A stretch of DNA of 8,518 bases, from the NCBI GenBank assembly GCA_937895775.1, contig CALBLD010000258.1:1-8518 (forward strand), in the 5' to 3' direction. Shown here piece after piece: positions 1-5,731 of the stretch; within the stretch, counting starts at the first letter, position 1; the number at the start of each line of letters is the position of its first letter. The position numbers and the translations under genes are program-made. This DNA is from an uncultured Clostridia bacterium (GTDB lineage: Bacteria > Bacillota > Clostridia > Oscillospirales > CAG-272). Under the pieces are notes generated by a model. The model ran no database searches and was not told the DNA's origin. It was given only the letters and a program-made list of their open reading frames with translations.

Positions 1-1128
1 ACCCGTAACTCCGATGATGTCACCCGGACGGGCGGTCAGCGAGAGACCCGAGAATATCGGTTCCCAGCCGTAGGTAAACGAAAGATTTTCGATGACAACA
101 TCGTCGGGTCGGGGTGTTTCAAGTGTCTTTGTCGGCTCGGGCGACTTCATCAGCGGTCTGATTCTTTTCCATGAGACCTCGGCTTTCTGTACCGAGTTGA
201 ACAGCTTCGCAACCTTGGAGGATTTGACCGTCAGCCTGGTAAAGCATGAAATGAAGGTTGTGAACGCCGCTATGTCCCATGCGCTCCAACCGGTGCCTAG
301 TACGTTTTTTGCACCGAACCACAGGATAAACAGTGTCCCCGCGCCCGACAGCGCAAGGTATAGCGGCGGAAGTGCCGATTGCAGGACGCTGCTTCGCACA
401 GCGGCATTTTCGTAGTTATCAAGCACTTCTTCATAGCGTTTTGCCCTTGTTTCTTCACAACCGTATATGCGGTAGGTTACGGCATTTTCCGCACGGTCAA
501 GCGTTGCTCCGCTGAGCGCGCCCGCCGCTTTTTTGTATGCCGCGCCCGCACGCTGTACCGGCTTTTTCATGCGTGCCGCACACAGGTAGGATACCGGCGT
601 GAATATCAGACTGAGCAGTGCCAGACGCCAATCGTAAACGAAAAGCATAACGGCGTAGCCGAGCAGTGCGATTCCGGTGTCGAAAACCTCGGTTGTGAAT
701 TTTCTCATTCCTTCAACGCAGTCGTCAACGTCGGATATCGCTTTTGTCATAAGCTCTCCCGCACCTTCTTTTTCAAGTGCGGCACGGGTTGAACGTATCA
801 GATTTGCGTAAAGGATGCCCTTCATGCGGCGGTTTATGTTGTTTGCGAATCTGCGGACGTAAAAACGCTTGACAAACCGTGCCGCCTGTACGGCGGCTGT
901 GACGATAATATACAGCGCAACCGGCGTCGCCATGGACGCGGCTGTCGCATTGCCGCCGAGAATGTCGGCAAGTCGGTTTGCAAGCTGACCCTCGAACCAC
1001 GGAGATGCGAGAAGTCCGATGTTGTATATCAGACCGGAGATCGTAACAAATGTAAGCGACAGCCATTCGGCGGCAAAATAGGACATTACTTTGTCCGGGG
1101 CAAAGGCTTTTCTGCCTTTTTCAGTCAT
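1..1128 (-). CDS. ABC exporter half-transporter (fused membrane and ATPase domains), 3' end outside window
   Basis: This reads as a type I (exporter-fold) ABC half-transporter with the membrane domain followed by the ATPase domain. 376 codons are visible and the frame is open to the window edge, so the C-terminal part is missing. Hydrophobic stretches suggesting membrane helices lie near residues 22-44, 66-84, 150-185 and 252-275. The nucleotide-binding domain begins near residue 344 (VVIENLSFTYG, with Y353 as the likely A-loop aromatic). The window ends at IIGVTG, where the final Gly should be the first residue of Walker A. The ATG at 1128 overlaps the end of the upstream marR gene by 8 bases and has GGAGG at 1138-1142, 9 bases away, so the two are translationally coupled. 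MarR followed by one or two such half-transporters is a common drug or peptide efflux arrangement in Firmicutes. A second half-transporter downstream is expected but cannot be seen. The substrate cannot be told. Confidence 0.93.
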   Translation of the reverse strand, partial: MTEKGRKAFAPDKVMSYFAAEWLSLTFVTISGLIYNIGLLASPWFEGQLANRLADILGGNATAASMATPVALYIIVTAAVQAARFVKRFYVRRFANNINRRMKGILYANLIRSTRAALEKEGAGELMTKAISDVDDCVEGMRKFTTEVFDTGIALLGYAVMLFVYDWRLALLSLIFTPVSYLCAARMKKPVQRAGAAYKKAAGALSGATLDRAENAVTYRIYGCEETRAKRYEEVLDNYENAAVRSSVLQSALPPLYLALSGAGTLFILWFGAKNVLGTGWSAWDIAAFTTFISCFTRLTVKSSKVAKLFNSVQKAEVSWKRIRPLMKSPEPTKTLETPRPDDVVIENLSFTYGWEPIFSGLSLTARPGDIIGVTG

Positions 1129-1591
1129 TTTCCGATCCCTCCGTGTTCCCGATAAAGTGAGGGAAGCCGGCACGGCTTTCGGCTTTTGAAGCCGTATACA
1201 GTCTGTCAAGAAGCCGGGCAAATGTTTCTGCCTCTTCATGCGTGAGCGTACCCGTCAGATATTCATAAAATGAGGATTCGATTTCGGCTTTGGATGATTT
1301 CAGCTTTGCCGCCCGCTCGGTGGGGAAGATAAGCTGACTGCGCCTGTCGTCGGGGGCATCCTTCCGTACGAGAAAGCCCTTCGCCTCAAGATTCTTCGTT
1401 CTCCGCGCAATTGCCGCCTTGTCCGCATGCAGGATTTCGGCAAGTTTTGCCTGTGTACAGCCCGGATTGTGGCGCAGGGCGTGGATCAGATCGATCTCTG
1501 CCGTGCCGACTCCGTCCTCGCGCAGAGAGCAGAGTACAAGCTTTTCCGCCTCCCGCGCAATCTTTGTGATTTTCCGTTCGGTAATGTCCAT
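1121..1591 (-). CDS. MarR-family transcriptional regulator
   Basis: This is a 156-residue winged helix-turn-helix protein, a normal length for MarR. The DNA-binding core runs from about residue 44 (GCTQAKLAEILHADKAAIAR) through the recognition helix at about 57-72 to the wing, where the hallmark DDRRSQLIF lies at about 81-89. Flanking helices at both ends would form the dimer interface. I chose the ATG at 1591 (MDITERK) because GGAGGAATT stands directly before it at 1592-1600. A longer reading from 1624 would begin inside the palindromic operator and adds residues unlike MarR. Its last codons overlap the start of the ABC exporter gene. Family knowledge suggests a repressor of its own operon that lets go of DNA on binding a small molecule. 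The palindrome over the promoter fits that, but the ligand is unknown. Confidence 0.95.
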   Translation of the reverse strand: MDITERKITKIAREAEKLVLCSLREDGVGTAEIDLIHALRHNPGCTQAKLAEILHADKAAIARRTKNLEAKGFLVRKDAPDDRRSQLIFPTERAAKLKSSKAEIESSFYEYLTGTLTHEEAETFARLLDRLYTASKAESRAGFPHFIGNTEGSEND

Positions 1592-1600
1592 AATTCCTCC
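1592..1600 (-). promoter_or_regulatory. Ribosome binding site that fixes the marR start
   Basis: On the minus strand GGAGG (1596-1600) is followed by AATT and then ATG at 1591. The spacing of four bases is short but usable. No comparable site precedes the upstream in-frame ATG at 1624, so the shorter protein is preferred. Confidence 0.75.
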
Positions 1601-1606
1601 GAAAAA

Positions 1607-1644
1607 ATAATGATGTACATACATCGTTGTATATACATCATTAT
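1607..1644. promoter_or_regulatory. 38-bp palindrome over the marR promoter, likely MarR operator
   Basis: The two 19-base halves, centred between 1625 and 1626, pair at 17 of 19 positions (mismatches at 1618/1633 and 1624/1627). The palindrome breaks down into two adjacent 14-bp dyads, GATGT-N4-ACATC at 1612-1625 and GTTGT-N4-ACATC at 1626-1639. It covers all but the first base of the -10 box, the expected transcription start (about 1633) and the first part of the leader. Placement, symmetry and the adjacent marR gene all point to an autorepression site that could hold two MarR dimers. That MarR binds here is inferred. Confidence 0.85.
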
Positions 1645-1667
1645 AGCACGCCGCAGAAAAAAGTCAA
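1640..1667 (-). promoter_or_regulatory. Sigma-A type promoter of the marR-ABC operon
   Basis: On the minus strand a -35 box TTGACT (1662-1667) and a perfect -10 box TATAAT (1640-1645) are separated by 16 bases. The predicted start of transcription is near 1633, about 42 bases before the marR ATG. The -10 box lies almost entirely inside the palindrome, so a bound repressor would block polymerase. Confidence 0.88.
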
Positions 1668-1694
1668 TGGTGGGATCAAGCTTTTCCGAACATA

Positions 1695-2519
1695 TTATCG
1701 CAGGAGCGGACTGCTTCTGAAATGCGATTGCAGAGTGTACCCGCCTCTGTATCCGATCTCCTTCGCAATAAGAAAGAGTGCGATCAGACAGTGACCGGGA
1801 CATGAATGAAAAATGTCTCTTTTTTGATTGTTGATGACAAGTTCTTCCTTGTATATTACACGGAGAAGCGTCAGATCTGCGAGTACACCGTCGATCCGAC
1901 TCTCGCAGATGCCGCAGTCTTCTGCAAGAGTTGCACCTTCAAAGATGTAGTTTTCGGGCTTGCGGTAAAGTCCGACGATCGCACTCATCGTGTCCGGGTC
2001 GGATAGAGCGGTAAAGATGTCGTGCAGAGCCTCTTTGTCGTCAAGAAAATATCCGAATCCGCCTTTCGGTTCTTCGAATGCGGCAAAAAAAGGTTCACGA
2101 CCGTTTGAGACCATTGTAAACCCGCCGTCCTGTAAAATATAGGAGGAGCGGTACAGATTTTCGATTTCGTGCGGATCGTATCTTTTGTCGGTCTCCATGC
2201 GACAGTCGAACAGACCGCGCTCGATCTGCCAGCACAGATCGCGTACCGCGCGGAATCTGTCGTCGGGCTCGGTCTCACGTATAAGCGTTATGATTCTGCG
2301 CGAAATATCCGACATTGTGACAGATTCGTTGCCGAACAGTCCGTCAAGCGACAGACAGAGTTCGTTTGCGAGCGGGACAAGAAGTGCGCCGTCCGGATAA
2401 GTTTCGCTTGTCTCCCATTTTGATACCGCCTGTACCGAGACGCCGAGCTTTGCGGCAAGCTGTCCCTGCGTCAGATTTTTTTCAAGACGGTATTTTTTTA
2501 TGTTTTCGGATAAACCCAT
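1695..2519 (-). CDS. Xre-family transcriptional regulator with long C-terminal extension (paralogue 1)
   Basis: A 274-residue protein. The N-terminal helix-turn-helix of the HTH_3/Cro-C1 type spans about residues 6-61, with TQGQLAAKLGVSVQAVSKWE as the turn and recognition helix. The remaining 210 residues are not a standard sensor domain I can name. They resemble the C-terminal part of the adjacent upstream regulator: a region near 150-186 (GGFGYFLDDKEALHDIFTAL) followed by what looks like a second winged-helix-like unit near 190-255. That unit contains C202-x2-C205 and, later, C240-x3-C244. The ATG at 2519 comes one base after the stop of the upstream paralogue and has GGAGG at 2528-2532 with 8 bases spacing, so the two genes are co-transcribed. 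DNA binding is secure; the target and signal are unknown. The stop is at 1695-1697, only 28 bases before the marR -35 box, and no clear terminator is seen between. Confidence 0.92.
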   Translation of the reverse strand: MGLSENIKKYRLEKNLTQGQLAAKLGVSVQAVSKWETSETYPDGALLVPLANELCLSLDGLFGNESVTMSDISRRIITLIRETEPDDRFRAVRDLCWQIERGLFDCRMETDKRYDPHEIENLYRSSYILQDGGFTMVSNGREPFFAAFEEPKGGFGYFLDDKEALHDIFTALSDPDTMSAIVGLYRKPENYIFEGATLAEDCGICESRIDGVLADLTLLRVIYKEELVINNQKRDIFHSCPGHCLIALFLIAKEIGYRGGYTLQSHFRSSPLLR

Positions 2520-2520
2520 G

Positions 2521-3384
2521 TTATTTTCCTCCGATCATTCTGCATCCGTTGTTGCAGTTGTAAGAATAGAGCCGACTGCCGCACATTCTTTCGAAGGCAA
2601 GCGAGATCGCCGAGAGTATGATGCCGTCTCCCGAACATTCGTATATGAGGGTGTCGCCCTCGGAAAGATGTGCGGTAAAACTTCTGCACTCCCCGATGTC
2701 GCAGAACTCATTCAGAATTTCGTTGACGCGCTCTTCGGACAGACCGGTACCGCCTGATACGTAATCGGCGGTAAAACTGTCCGAACAGCCGACCGAATGA
2801 ATGAAATAAATGACCGCAAGTGCGTCGGCGTCCGACAGAAAGCGGAAAAAACGTGCGATCTGTTTTTGCTTTTCCGGGTCATTCAACCATGAAAAGCCGT
2901 GCCTGTTCGGGAGCAGTGTGACCGAAAGATTTATGTCATCGGAGCTTGCGGTGAATTTGAAAAGATCGTCTGCCGATATGACCGAACGGTAATGATGCGC
3001 CCTTTCCGACGGAAAGCAGTAATCGCATCCGTCCGATGAGTCGGATGCACAGGCAAATTTGCCGTAGATCGCCGGGATGATCGCGCACTCGGCTTCAAAT
3101 GCTTTAAGAATCGATTTCCTGCGGTCAAGCCCGTCAAAAAACGAGGCGACGTTCCCTCTTGTGTCGTTGCTTTTTTCGTCCGAAAGACCGAGCAGAGCAT
3201 CGGTCGTGATGCCGAAATATACGGATAGCTTAACAAGCGTCGGCAGATCCGGCATTGAAGCTCCCGTTTCCCATTTGGAGACCGTTTTGCCCGAAAGCGA
3301 CAGGTGTTTTGCAAGCTCATCCTGCGTTACGCCTTTTGCCCGACGCAGAGTGATCAGCCTTTCCTCAAAACTGTGTTCGTTCAT
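2521..3384 (-). CDS. Xre-family transcriptional regulator with long Cys-rich extension (paralogue 2)
   Basis: A 287-residue protein and the first gene of a two-gene regulator operon. The Xre helix-turn-helix spans about residues 9-65 (VTQDELAKHLSLSGKTVSKWE). The C-terminal extension aligns by eye with that of the next gene: FFRFLSDADALAVIYFI near 179-195 matches its IFTALSDPDTMSAIVGLY, and a winged-helix-like stretch follows at about 200-267. The protein has 11 Cys in 287 residues, all outside the helix-turn-helix, including C120-x2-C123, C228-x4-C233 and C277-x3-C281. That is a high count for a cytoplasmic regulator and could mean metal or redox sensing, but no known metal-site signature is recognised. 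The ATG at 3384 is preceded by an AGAGG-like site about 9 bases upstream and lies about 45 bases downstream of the predicted transcription start. Its target is unknown; self-regulation and control of the divergent glycan operon are both possible. Confidence 0.92.
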   Translation of the reverse strand: MNEHSFEERLITLRRAKGVTQDELAKHLSLSGKTVSKWETGASMPDLPTLVKLSVYFGITTDALLGLSDEKSNDTRGNVASFFDGLDRRKSILKAFEAECAIIPAIYGKFACASDSSDGCDYCFPSERAHHYRSVISADDLFKFTASSDDINLSVTLLPNRHGFSWLNDPEKQKQIARFFRFLSDADALAVIYFIHSVGCSDSFTADYVSGGTGLSEERVNEILNEFCDIGECRSFTAHLSEGDTLIYECSGDGIILSAISLAFERMCGSRLYSYNCNNGCRMIGGK

Positions 3385-3415
3385 GATATTTACCTCTCAA
3401 AGTTCAAGAAATCAA

Positions 3416-3425
3416 GCTCCGGAGC
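3416..3425. promoter_or_regulatory. 10-bp palindrome just past the regulator promoter, possible operator
   Basis: GCTCCGGAGC is a perfect palindrome lying a few bases downstream of the predicted transcription start of the regulator pair (about 3429). The position suits an autorepression site, but a 10-bp palindrome can arise by chance, so this is tentative. Confidence 0.35.
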
Positions 3426-3435
3426 CTGTGACCTT

Positions 3436-3464
3436 ATTATACATTAAACCATAGGCAGAGTCAA
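3436..3464 (-). promoter_or_regulatory. Sigma-A type promoter of the Xre regulator pair
   Basis: On the minus strand TTGACT (3459-3464) and TATAAT (3436-3441) are separated by 17 bases, an ideal arrangement. Transcription should start near 3429 and give a leader of about 45 bases before the ATG at 3384. Confidence 0.87.
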
Positions 3465-3533
3465 TGTAGTATAATTTGATAAATTCCCGCTTTCGGAGAG
3501 AGGCAGACCGTTTTTTCAAACAAACGCAGAAAA

Positions 3534-3547
3534 AGCAGGTACCTGCT
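3534..3547. promoter_or_regulatory. Perfect 14-bp palindrome, possible regulator binding site
   Basis: AGCAGGTACCTGCT reads identically on both strands. It lies about 70 bases upstream of the regulator promoter -35 box and about 87 bases upstream of the glycan operon -35 box, so it could serve either. As RNA on the minus strand it could form a 5-bp hairpin followed by a run of T, but no gene would be terminated there, so a DNA-binding site is the better reading. Confidence 0.45.
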
Positions 3548-3634
3548 CGCCGATATCTCCTTAATGCAAAGATAAACGGTCGAAAAAAATAAAAAAGCAG
3601 AATGTGTCGGCGTATTTCTGTATATCTTGCGCTA

Positions 3635-3663
3635 TTGACAAAAACTGATTTTCATAGTATTAT
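3635..3663 (+). promoter_or_regulatory. Sigma-A type promoter of the glycan operon
   Basis: A consensus -35 box TTGACA (3635-3640) and a -10 box TATTAT (3658-3663) are separated by 17 bases. Transcription should begin near 3670, leaving about 125 bases of untranslated leader before the aminotransferase start at 3795. Confidence 0.85.
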
Positions 3664-3689
3664 ATCTCTTGTAAACATTTGTCACTCTG

Positions 3690-3772
3690 ACGTCGGACAC
3701 CCGGATTTCTGCATTTTGAGTAAAACAAAGAACCTTTGCGGATATGCGGAGATTTCCGACGTTTTTGATTTT
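3690..3772 (+). promoter_or_regulatory. Structured 5' leader of the glycan operon, possible attenuator
   Basis: ACGTCGGA (3690-3697) pairs perfectly with TCCGACGT (3755-3762), and the right arm runs straight into a T-rich stretch (T5-GA-T4, 3762-3772). Inside the loop a small hairpin CAAAG-AAC-CTTTG sits at 3726-3738. A competing 4-bp hairpin, CGGA-GATT-TCCG (3747-3758), shares the right arm. Mutually exclusive pairings ahead of a T-run resemble an attenuator, and EPS operons in Firmicutes are often controlled by processive antitermination. However, the 57-base loop of the main stem is long for an intrinsic terminator. I recognise no known riboswitch class. Confidence 0.4.
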
Positions 3773-3780
3773 GCGGTAAT

Positions 3781-3787
3781 GAAGAGG
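3781..3787 (+). promoter_or_regulatory. Ribosome binding site supporting a TTG start
   Basis: GAAGAGG ends 7 bases before the TTG at 3795. It decides the aminotransferase start: the encoded MKITFSPPDI opening is what the family normally shows, and no in-frame ATG or GTG lies near it. Confidence 0.8.
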
Positions 3788-3794
3788 TTTTATT

Positions 3795-4997
3795 TTGAAA
3801 ATTACGTTTTCGCCTCCGGATATATCCGAGCTTGAAATAAATGAGGTTGCCGAAGCACTCCGCTCCGGCTGGATCACCACGGGACCGAGAACAAAGCGGT
3901 TTGAAAAGGAAATAACCGAATGGATCGGTACCGAAAAATGTGTCTGTCTGAATTCGCAGACGGCCTGCGCCGAAATGGCATTGCGCTTGCTCGGGATCGG
4001 AGAGGGCGACGAAATCATAGTTCCGGCTTATACATATACGGCATCCGCATCGGTTATCGATCATGTCGGGGCGAAGATCGTTATGATCGATTCGCAGAAG
4101 GACAGTCCCGAAATGGACTATAACGCAATGGAGGCTGCGATTACCGACAGAACAAAGGCTGTAATTCCGGTCGATCTCGGCGGTGTACCCTGCGATTATG
4201 ACCGCATTTTTGATATCGTCGGGCGAAGAAAAAATCTGTTCAGACCGTCAAACGATATACAGAAAGCAATCGGAAGGATTGCCGTCTGTGCCGATACCGC
4301 GCATGCCTTCGGGGCGAGTCGGCACGGCGTGGCTGTCGGAGGCATCGCCGATTTTTCGAGTTTCAGTTTTCACGCCGTCAAGAATCTTACAACAGCCGAG
4401 GGCGGCGCACTGACATGGCGCACTATCCCCGGAATTGACAACGACGACATTTACCGCAAACTTCAGCTTTTCAGCCTTCACGGACAGTCGAAGGACGCTC
4501 TCGCCAAAACAAAGCCGGGAGCATGGGAATACGACATAGTCGGCACATGGTACAAATGCAACATGACCGATGTGGTTGCCGCGATCGGACTGAGTCAGCT
4601 CAAACGCTATCCGGCAATGCTCGCGCGAAGAAAAGAGATTATCGGCAGATATGACCGCGCTTTCCGACCGCTCGGTATAAAAACTCTCGATCATTACAGC
4701 AGCGGACACGAGTCGTCGGGACATCTGTACATAACCCGCATTCCCGGTATCACACCCGATATGCGGAACGAAATAATTATCGGAATGGCAGAGCGGGATA
4801 TCGCCTGCAACGTACACTATAAGCCCCTGCCCATGCATACGGCGTATAAGAAGCTCGGATTTGATATCGTGGATTATCCGAATGCATATGCATATTTTGC
4901 TAACGAAATTACTTTGCCGCTGCATACCTGCCTGACAGACGAAATGGTGGATTATGTTATAGAAAATTATATCGACATCGTCAAGAGGTATCTCTGA
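3795..4997 (+). CDS. DegT/DnrJ/EryC1/StrS-family PLP sugar aminotransferase
   Basis: A 400-residue fold-type I aminotransferase that would place an amino group on a nucleotide keto-sugar, with glutamate as the usual donor. The N-terminus carries the family signature SGWITTGPRTKRFE (about 24-37). CADTAHAFGA at 165-174 supplies D167, which contacts the PLP pyridine nitrogen. SFHAVKNLTTAEGG at 191-204 supplies K196, the Schiff-base lysine. About 20 residues around 141-160 (IVGRRKNLFRPSNDIQKAIG) look like an extra segment compared with short members of the family. The start codon is TTG. The stop shares one base with the ATG of the next gene (TGATG). Being first in the operon and directly before the phosphoglycosyl transferase suggests it helps make the first, amino-bearing sugar of the glycan, as PglE does before PglC in Campylobacter. 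Whether it acts at C3 or C4 cannot be told. No partner dehydratase lies in the window. Confidence 0.95.
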   Translation: MKITFSPPDISELEINEVAEALRSGWITTGPRTKRFEKEITEWIGTEKCVCLNSQTACAEMALRLLGIGEGDEIIVPAYTYTASASVIDHVGAKIVMIDSQKDSPEMDYNAMEAAITDRTKAVIPVDLGGVPCDYDRIFDIVGRRKNLFRPSNDIQKAIGRIAVCADTAHAFGASRHGVAVGGIADFSSFSFHAVKNLTTAEGGALTWRTIPGIDNDDIYRKLQLFSLHGQSKDALAKTKPGAWEYDIVGTWYKCNMTDVVAAIGLSQLKRYPAMLARRKEIIGRYDRAFRPLGIKTLDHYSSGHESSGHLYITRIPGITPDMRNEIIIGMAERDIACNVHYKPLPMHTAYKKLGFDIVDYPNAYAYFANEITLPLHTCLTDEMVDYVIENYIDIVKRYL

Positions 4998-5731
4998 TGT
5001 TGCTTGAAAAGTGGGAAAAACTCCCGCCCGAAATGCGGACTGATGAGGTACGGGAGTATTATGACATTCTCGCAAAGAAACGGATCGGACTTTTTTTCAA
5101 AAGAGTGTCCGATATTCTGCTGTCACTGCTTCTGCTGATTCTCCTCTCCCCGCTGTTTCTGATTCTTGCGGTTGCAATAAAGTTCGACAGCAAGGGCACG
5201 GTATTTTACCGACAGGTGAGAGTAACGCAGTATAACCGGAAGTTCCGTATATTCAAATTCCGCTCGATGGTAAGCGATGCCGACAAGGGTTCGCTTGTAA
5301 CGGTGCGGGAGGATACGCGCATAACCCGGGTCGGCAGATTTATACGTCGTTTCCGTCTTGACGAGATCGCACAGCTTATCAACGTGCTGACGGGTGACAT
5401 GACTTTCGTCGGTACGAGACCGGAGGTGCCGAGGTATACCGAGCGGTATACGCCCGAGATGATGGCAACACTGCTCCTTCCTGCGGGAATAACGAGCCTC
5501 GCGAGTGTTCTTTACAAAGATGAGGCAAAGCTGCTCGATGCCGCCGAGGACACCGATAAGGTGTACACGGAGAAGATTCTGCCTGCAAAAATGCAATATA
5601 ATCTCGAAGCTGTCCGCAACTTCGGCATTATGAGAGATATAAGGATCATGTTTATGACTGTGCTTGCGGTTTGCGGAAAAGAGTACGGAAGCGGGGTCGC
5701 CGGGAAAGATGAGGTAACATATGACAGATAA
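4997..5731 (+). CDS. Monotopic phosphoglycosyl transferase (bacterial sugar transferase), glycan-initiating enzyme
   Basis: A 244-residue member of the bacterial sugar transferase family, which moves a phospho-sugar from a UDP-sugar to undecaprenyl phosphate at the inner face of the membrane. It is short, lacking the extra N-terminal membrane helices of WbaP/WcaJ forms, and so resembles PglC. A soluble helix (1-35) precedes one hydrophobic segment (about 38-62) with a mid-segment Ser-Pro (51-52), as expected for the re-entrant helix. Then come FKFRSMV (about 87-92), the catalytic Asp-Glu pair D122-E123 in RFRLDEIAQLINVLTGDM, and FVGTRPEVPRY (137-147). The last motif has Thr where many relatives have Pro (GPRP). 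An AGAGG site inside the preceding gene is about 8 bases from the ATG, and the gene overlaps the next by 11 bases. The sugar used is unknown, but the preceding aminotransferase hints at an amino sugar. Confidence 0.94.
   Translation: MLLEKWEKLPPEMRTDEVREYYDILAKKRIGLFFKRVSDILLSLLLLILLSPLFLILAVAIKFDSKGTVFYRQVRVTQYNRKFRIFKFRSMVSDADKGSLVTVREDTRITRVGRFIRRFRLDEIAQLINVLTGDMTFVGTRPEVPRYTERYTPEMMATLLLPAGITSLASVLYKDEAKLLDAAEDTDKVYTEKILPAKMQYNLEAVRNFGIMRDIRIMFMTVLAVCGKEYGSGVAGKDEVTYDR

Larger units (their letters stand above)
3385..3794. other. Divergent intergenic region between regulator pair and glycan operon
   Basis: A 410-base stretch with no convincing gene. It holds the leftward promoter and leader of the regulator pair (3385-3464), a roughly 170-base A-rich spacer (3465-3634) with one perfect 14-bp palindrome, and the rightward promoter and leader of the glycan operon (3635-3794). 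An 8-base inverted repeat, GACCGTTT at 3506-3513 and AAACGGTC at 3574-3581, brackets the palindrome and may be chance. The direct repeat AAAAGCAG occurs at 3531-3538 and 3593-3600. Confidence 0.8.

Noticed and set aside
3534..3547. Palindrome plus T-run on the minus strand as an intrinsic terminator
   Set aside because: No gene is read leftwards into it, and the hairpin would have only five pairs. An operator is the simpler reading.
3602..3835. 77-codon open frame on the plus strand in the intergenic region
   Set aside because: It begins upstream of the glycan promoter, runs across both promoter boxes, and ends inside the aminotransferase in another frame.
3779..3835. Possible 18-residue leader peptide starting at ATG 3779
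   Set aside because: It overlaps the aminotransferase start in another frame, lacks a ribosome site, and has no run of a single amino acid that would suggest peptide-based attenuation.
4248..5075. 275-codon open frame on the minus strand, opposite the aminotransferase and sugar transferase genes
   Set aside because: It is antisense to genes with clear family motifs, has no ribosome site or recognisable domain, and its composition is that of a reverse-frame shadow.
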